NCBI GenBank assembly: GCA_017446225.1
Contig: JAFSRH010000007.1
Coordinates: 1-64,000 of the forward strand
Length of the DNA stretch: 64,000 bases
Direction of reading: 5' to 3'
From: Oscillibacter sp.
Lineage (GTDB): Bacteria; Bacillota; Clostridia; Oscillospirales; Oscillospiraceae
In this document: positions 60,380 through 64,000 of the stretch, piece after piece
Position numbering within the stretch: position 1 is the first letter of the stretch
How the letters are laid out: each line of letters opens with the position of its first letter
Notes under the pieces: generated by a model
Seen by the model: the letters and a program-made list of their open reading frames with translations, nothing else
What the model was told of the DNA's origin: nothing
Database searches by the model: none
Made by a program: the position numbers and the translations under genes

Positions 60380-61501
60380 TCAGGCGGAAAGTTCCAGCAA
60401 CTGTCCGATAATCTGATTGGAGACCAGAAAGCCGCGCGGCGTAAGGCGTACGCGTCCGCCGTCCCGGAGCGCGTAGCCCGCCCGGACGCACCGCGACAAA
60501 AACGCCGCGTCCGCCTCCCGTCCGAAACGCGTCCGATACTCCGACAGGTCCAAGCCCCGCGCGGTGCGCAGGCCCAGCATGAGCCATTCCCGCGCGCGTT
60601 CCGGCGGCGTGATACGCGCCGCCTCCGAACGGACCCACGTCCGCGCAAGGAACGCCGTCAGGTCCCGCGCCCACGCGAAGCGTACGCCGTCAAAATCCGA
60701 ATGCGCCCCGGGGCCAAAGCCCAGATATTCCCCCAGCGTCCAGTATTTGAGGTTATGCCGCGACTCCCGCCCCGGTCTGGCAAAGTTCGATACCTCGTAC
60801 TGCCGGTAACCATGCCCTGACAGCGCGTCCGCCGTCCAAAGGTACATGTCCGCCTGTGCGTCGTCGTCCGGAACGGAGAGCGTACCGCGCCGGGCGTACA
60901 GCGGCGTCCCGGGTTCCAGTTTCAGGCCGTAACAGGACAGATGTTCCGGCGCAAGCCCCACGGCGTATTCCACGCTCCGCCGCCATGCCGCCATGGACTG
61001 CCCCGGAAGGCCGTATATCAAATCCAGCGACAAATTCTCAAACCCGGCGCGCCGGAGCGTATCCACGGCGTTGGCGACCTGTTCCACGGTGTGTACGCGT
61101 CCGATTGCGCGTAACAGCGCGTTATCGGCCGACTGCATTCCCAGCGAAACCCGGTTGACGCCCGCCGCGCGGAGTTCGGCGAACCACGGACCCACCGAGT
61201 CCGGATTGGCTTCGAGCGTGATTTCCGCATCCGGCGAGAGCGCGTACCCGCGCCGCACGGCGTCCAGCACGCCCGACAGTCGCCGCGGACCCAGACAGGA
61301 CGGCGTCCCGCCGCCGATGTAGAGCGTGTCAACGACGCGGTCGGCCGCGGTTCCGGAGAACGCGTCTAATTGCGCGCCCAGCGCGTCCGCGTACGGGTCC
61401 ATGAGGCTGTCGGCCCCCGGAAGGGAGTAGAAGTCGCAGTAGGCGCATTTTGACTTACAGAACGGAATATGTACGTACAGGCCGAGGTTGCGGACAGACA
61501 T
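60380..61501 (-). CDS. hemW: HemW-type radical SAM heme chaperone
   Basis: 373 residues. Y-V-H-I-P-F-C-K-S-K-C-A-Y-C-D-F near residue 10 is the CX3CX2C radical SAM motif with the HemW-type surroundings. It is followed by Y-I-G-G-G-T-P-S near 67 and R-H-N-L-K-Y-W near 240, the H-N-x-x-Y-W heme-binding signature that separates HemW from the coproporphyrinogen oxidase HemN. It delivers heme to membrane proteins. The ATG at 61501 has AGGAG 8 bases upstream. It diverges from the tat operon. Confidence 0.93.
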   Translation of the reverse strand: MSVRNLGLYVHIPFCKSKCAYCDFYSLPGADSLMDPYADALGAQLDAFSGTAADRVVDTLYIGGGTPSCLGPRRLSGVLDAVRRGYALSPDAEITLEANPDSVGPWFAELRAAGVNRVSLGMQSADNALLRAIGRVHTVEQVANAVDTLRRAGFENLSLDLIYGLPGQSMAAWRRSVEYAVGLAPEHLSCYGLKLEPGTPLYARRGTLSVPDDDAQADMYLWTADALSGHGYRQYEVSNFARPGRESRHNLKYWTLGEYLGFGPGAHSDFDGVRFAWARDLTAFLARTWVRSEAARITPPERAREWLMLGLRTARGLDLSEYRTRFGREADAAFLSRCVRAGYALRDGGRVRLTPRGFLVSNQIIGQLLELSA

Positions 61502-61600
61502 GGCACACGCTCCTGTCATTCAGCGTACGGGCGACGCGCCCGTCAGGGCAGAGTATAGCACAATTTCCCGCGAAAGACAGTCGATGGAATTCAAAAAAAT

Positions 61601-61629
61601 TTGACAAAAAGCCCGAAAGGGCTTATACT
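61601..61629 (+). promoter_or_regulatory. Promoter of the tat operon
   Basis: TTGACA (61601-61606), 17 bases, TATACT (61624-61629); the spacer carries a small CCC/GGG symmetric element. The tatB-like start lies 40 bases downstream. Confidence 0.8.
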
Positions 61630-61668
61630 TCTTTTGTCGCTTTTTACGGACGGAAGGAAGGAGCGGGT

Positions 61669-62085
61669 ATGCGAATTGGCCTGAGCGAACTCATTGTGGT
61701 TCTCATTGTGGCGTTACTGGTTTTAGGCCCGGACAAACTGCCCAAGTACGCGCGCAAACTCGGCGCGGCCTTGGCCGAATTCCGCAAGGCGTCCGATGAG
61801 GCCACGCGCGAAATACGGGAAAACGTGGTCGAACCGCTGGAGGAGGCCCAGCGGCCGTTACGGGAGGCCATGGAGCCGGTAGAGGAACTCGACCGGACGG
61901 TCAAGGGCAATCTCAAAGAAGTGCGCGCTTCTTTGGAGCGAATCGGCAAACAGCCGCCGCGCAAGGCGTCCGCGCCGGAATCGGAACCCGTGTCTGTGTC
62001 AAAGGAAACGCCGTCCGCGGAAGCTGTCCCCGTACCGGAGGAAACGCCGTCCGCCGACACCGTACCGCCCGAAGTCAGCCTTTAA
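61669..62085 (+). CDS. TatA/TatB-family translocase subunit (TatB-like, long)
   Basis: 138 residues. One N-terminal membrane helix (L-S-E-L-I-V-V-L-I-V-A-L-L-V-L) is followed by the family hinge G-P-D-K-L-P and an amphipathic helix. A long charged segment and a Pro/Ser/Glu-rich tail of about 35 residues come after. The length suggests a TatB-type receptor role, while the next gene is the short TatA pore subunit. The ATG at 61669 follows GGAAGGAGCGGGT. It is the first gene of the operon tatB-like, tatA, tatC, flavoprotein. Confidence 0.88.
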   Translation: MRIGLSELIVVLIVALLVLGPDKLPKYARKLGAALAEFRKASDEATREIRENVVEPLEEAQRPLREAMEPVEELDRTVKGNLKEVRASLERIGKQPPRKASAPESEPVSVSKETPSAEAVPVPEETPSADTVPPEVSL

Positions 62086-62100
62086 AGGAGGGCCATTTTT

Positions 62101-62265
62101 ATGAGAATCGGAATCAACGAGTTACTGGTCATTCTGCTGATTGTGGTCATTGTATTCGGCCCCACACAGATTCCAAAACTTACACGCATGATGGGAAAGA
62201 GCGTCAAGCAGTTCCGCGAAGGATTGGACGAGGCCGAAAGTGAAAACAAAGACGCCGGAGAATGA
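62101..62265 (+). CDS. tatA: Sec-independent protein translocase subunit TatA
   Basis: 54 residues, a minimal TatA. It starts M-R-I-G-I-N-E-L, parallel to M-R-I-G-L-S-E-L in the preceding gene, so the two probably arose by duplication. One hydrophobic helix (about 8-19), F-G-P-T-Q-I-P-K-L as the hinge, then an amphipathic helix with R-M-M-G-K-S-V-K-Q-F-R-E-G. It forms the transport pore for folded proteins. The ATG at 62101 follows AAAGGAGGGCCATTTTT. The end overlaps tatC by 26 bases if tatC uses its upstream GTG. Confidence 0.9.
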   Translation: MRIGINELLVILLIVVIVFGPTQIPKLTRMMGKSVKQFREGLDEAESENKDAGE

Positions 62266-63013
62266 GTCCGGGGAAATGCGGGTCACGGACCACCTGCGCG
62301 AACTCCGGAACCGCTTACTGGTCTGTCTGGCGGGACTGATCGTGTGTATGTGCGTGGGCCTGTGGTTCGCGGACCGTATGGTCCGGTTGCTACTGTCCAT
62401 CGGGGAGGAGTACGGCTACGTGTTCGTGTACCTGTCCCCGCAGGAAATGCTGTTGCAGTACGTGTCGGTCTCGTTCGTGTGCGCGGCGTGCGTGACGCTC
62501 CCGCTGACGCTTTACGAGCTTTGGGCGTTTCTCCGCCCGGGACTGAAACGTAACGAACGCGTCTTTTACGTCCTGACCATGCTTTCCGGTCTGGTCTGCG
62601 CTGCGCTGGGCGTCCTGTTCGCCGCCAAGGCCCTGATCCCGTTCATGTTACGCTTCCTGATCACGCTCAGCTCGACCAGCGGCGTCAACCCGTCCGTCAG
62701 CGTGCAGAACTACATCTCGTTTCTTCTGACCATTTTCGTGATTTTCGCCGCGATCTTTGAACTGCCCGTTGTGACGGTTCTGCTGACGCAACTGGACATT
62801 CTGAAAATTTCGTGGTTGAAACGTGCCCGTAAAGTCATGATTGTGGTCATTTTCTTTGTCGCGGCGGTCATTACGCCGCCGGATATCGTCTCTCAGATTA
62901 TGGTCGCCGTACCCTTGCTGGGCCTCTACGAACTCAGTATTCTGCTCTGTTCCCTTGTGGCCCGTCTGAGAACTCGTCCACGCGGAGACAGTCGGGAAGC
63001 AAATTCCCGATGA
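62240..63013 (+). CDS. tatC: Sec-independent protein translocase TatC
   Basis: 257 residues with six transmembrane helices. The start of the conserved domain reads H-L-R-E-L-R-N-R-L (the signal-peptide-binding H-L-x-E-L-R motif) near residue 18, and F-L-R-P-G-L near 99 is the second signature. It is the receptor for twin-arginine signal peptides. GTG at 62240 (GAGG 6 bases upstream) gives a 12-residue lead; ATG at 62276 is an alternative that begins right at the conserved region. The next gene encodes a protein with a Tat signal. Confidence 0.93.
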   Translation: MKTKTPENESGEMRVTDHLRELRNRLLVCLAGLIVCMCVGLWFADRMVRLLLSIGEEYGYVFVYLSPQEMLLQYVSVSFVCAACVTLPLTLYELWAFLRPGLKRNERVFYVLTMLSGLVCAALGVLFAAKALIPFMLRFLITLSSTSGVNPSVSVQNYISFLLTIFVIFAAIFELPVVTVLLTQLDILKISWLKRARKVMIVVIFFVAAVITPPDIVSQIMVAVPLLGLYELSILLCSLVARLRTRPRGDSREANSR

Positions 63014-63056
63014 AGTTTCAGGCATTTTCTGAAAAGCGCATTGAGGAGGAATCTAA

Positions 63057-64000
63057 ATGGCAGAAAAGGAAATCACCCGGCGGACATTCGTAAAAGGACT
63101 CGCGGCGGGCGTGGCCAGTATCGCGGCGCTGGGCGTACTGGAAAAGGTTGGGAGCGCGCCTTCCGCGGAATCCGCGTCCGGCGGCACATCCGCCAGCGTG
63201 TCGGACAGCATGAAAGCGGAGCTGGCCGCCGCGGCCAGCGGCCTGACGTTCACCCCCGGCACGTACAGCGCTTCCGCGCGCGGTATTGACAGTGACGTCA
63301 AAGTCACCATGACCTTTGACGAAACCATGATTACCAACGTGGAAATTGACGTCTCCGGGGAAACGCCCGATATCGGCGGAAAAATCGGCGACCAGATGGC
63401 GCAAGCCATTCTGACGAAACAGTCCGCGGACGTGGACGTTGTCGCCACGGCTACCGTTACGTCCAACGCAATCCGCGCCGCCGCCGCCGACTGTATCTCT
63501 CAGGCCAGCGGACAGACCGTGGAAGTGACCAAACCGGACAATTCCGCCAACGCCGACTGGCTCGGAGAGGCCCCCGAAATCGCGGACGCCGATATCACCG
63601 AAACCCTTGACACCGACATTCTGATTGTCGGCCTCGGTACCGCCGGATGGCCCGCCCTGATGACCGCCGCCGAAGCCGGCGCCGATGTGCTCGTCATTGA
63701 GAAAAATTCGGAGCCGACCAGCGTCCGGGGCGACATGGGCGCCATTGACACCAAGTGGCAGAAACAGACCGCCCGTAAATTCCCCCAGACCGCCATTGAC
63801 AAAATGGAAGCCATTGAGGATATCGTGCGCTACGGCACCGGCTACGTCAACTTTGACCTTGTGCGGTTCTGGGCCGACAACAGCGCCGAGGCCATTGAAT
63901 GGATCGGCGACATTTTGGAGGATTCCGGCAAGTACACCATCTGGCACGAAGGCGGCGTGGGCGACACCCGTTACCCCGAACGCGACAAGGCGTACGCCAC
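63057..64000 (+). CDS. Tat-exported FMN/FAD flavoprotein (fumarate/urocanate reductase-like), cut by window edge
   Basis: The first 314 residues are present; the gene continues past the right edge. Residues 8-9 are the Arg pair of a Tat signal (T-R-R-T-F-V-K-G, then a hydrophobic stretch). Residues about 62-145 form an FMN-binding domain in which A-T-A-T-V-T-S holds Thr133 where ApbE attaches FMN in the usual S-G-A-T motif. Residues 186-216 begin the FAD-binding flavoprotein domain with I-V-G-L-G-T-A-G-W. Such proteins are extracytoplasmic reductases of enoate-type electron acceptors (fumarate, urocanate and others); the substrate needs the rest of the gene. The ATG at 63057 follows TGAGGAGGAATCTAA. 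It is in the tat operon and is the likely main cargo. Confidence 0.88.
   Translation, partial: MAEKEITRRTFVKGLAAGVASIAALGVLEKVGSAPSAESASGGTSASVSDSMKAELAAAASGLTFTPGTYSASARGIDSDVKVTMTFDETMITNVEIDVSGETPDIGGKIGDQMAQAILTKQSADVDVVATATVTSNAIRAAAADCISQASGQTVEVTKPDNSANADWLGEAPEIADADITETLDTDILIVGLGTAGWPALMTAAEAGADVLVIEKNSEPTSVRGDMGAIDTKWQKQTARKFPQTAIDKMEAIEDIVRYGTGYVNFDLVRFWADNSAEAIEWIGDILEDSGKYTIWHEGGVGDTRYPERDKAYA

Overview
The window reads as a high-GC Bacillota chromosome segment, most likely an anaerobic gut or rumen member of the Clostridia (Oscillospiraceae-like). That placement is inferred from gene content and not from a marker gene. The support is: strong AGGAGG-type ribosome sites, lipoproteins with Gram-positive lipoboxes, a SAM-I riboswitch before metK, a stand-alone AICAR transformylase in the pur operon, thiolase, an anaerobic NrdG activase, domain-swapped GH3 and GH78 glycosidases, DUF1836/DegV/YesL proteins, and a minimal Tat system beside a flavoprotein of the anaerobic respiratory type. 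No rRNA, tRNA or CRISPR array was seen.

Layout. Positions 1-12.8 kb, minus strand: the 5' end of a probable ppdK, an orphan RelB-like antitoxin, then a near-continuous purine operon (purE, purF-like, purC, purM, purN, AICAR transformylase, purD, purL, guaB) read from one promoter at about 12.83 kb. A divergent purine permease follows. The operon lacks a recognisable IMP cyclohydrolase, and its PurF homologue lacks the N-terminal catalytic cysteine. Positions 14.4-29 kb: a repeat-bearing lipoprotein, mnmE, a coupled DUF1836-degV-prmA-Cys-rich operon, thlA with a Rex-like operator, a BMP-family lipoprotein, an SdpR/SdpI pair with two operator copies, cinA-thiI, and metK under a SAM-I riboswitch. 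A PAP2 protein follows, then a decayed IS1182-like element with both inverted ends still readable.

Positions 29-37.2 kb form a carbohydrate locus: GH78 alpha-L-rhamnosidase lipoprotein, YesL, and a divergent sugar ABC transporter without its ATPase. Positions 37.3-47.6 kb hold GNAT, an EF-G paralogue, a SLOG protein, a cytoplasmic LRR protein, CYTH, PrsW, barstar plus a lipid-anchored barnase, a SulP transporter with a long new tail, and a secreted DUF285 repeat protein. Positions 47.6-55.1 kb: SstT, a GtrA-like protein, a GH3 beta-glucosidase, and a membrane-anchored GH3 with inverted domain order.

Positions 55.3-64 kb: nrdG-GNAT, a calcium-loop protein behind what looks like a sigma-28 promoter, a lipoprotein with two cystatin-like domains, a membrane-anchored parvulin-type foldase, hemW, and a tatB-like/tatA/tatC operon ending in a Tat-exported FMN/FAD flavoprotein that runs off the window. 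Three unrelated lipoproteins (at 14.5, 43.2 and 57.8 kb) share one plan: lipobox, acidic in-frame tandem-repeat stalk, then a C-terminal domain.

Most of the other long open frames are antisense shadows of these genes, produced by the GC-rich codon bias.
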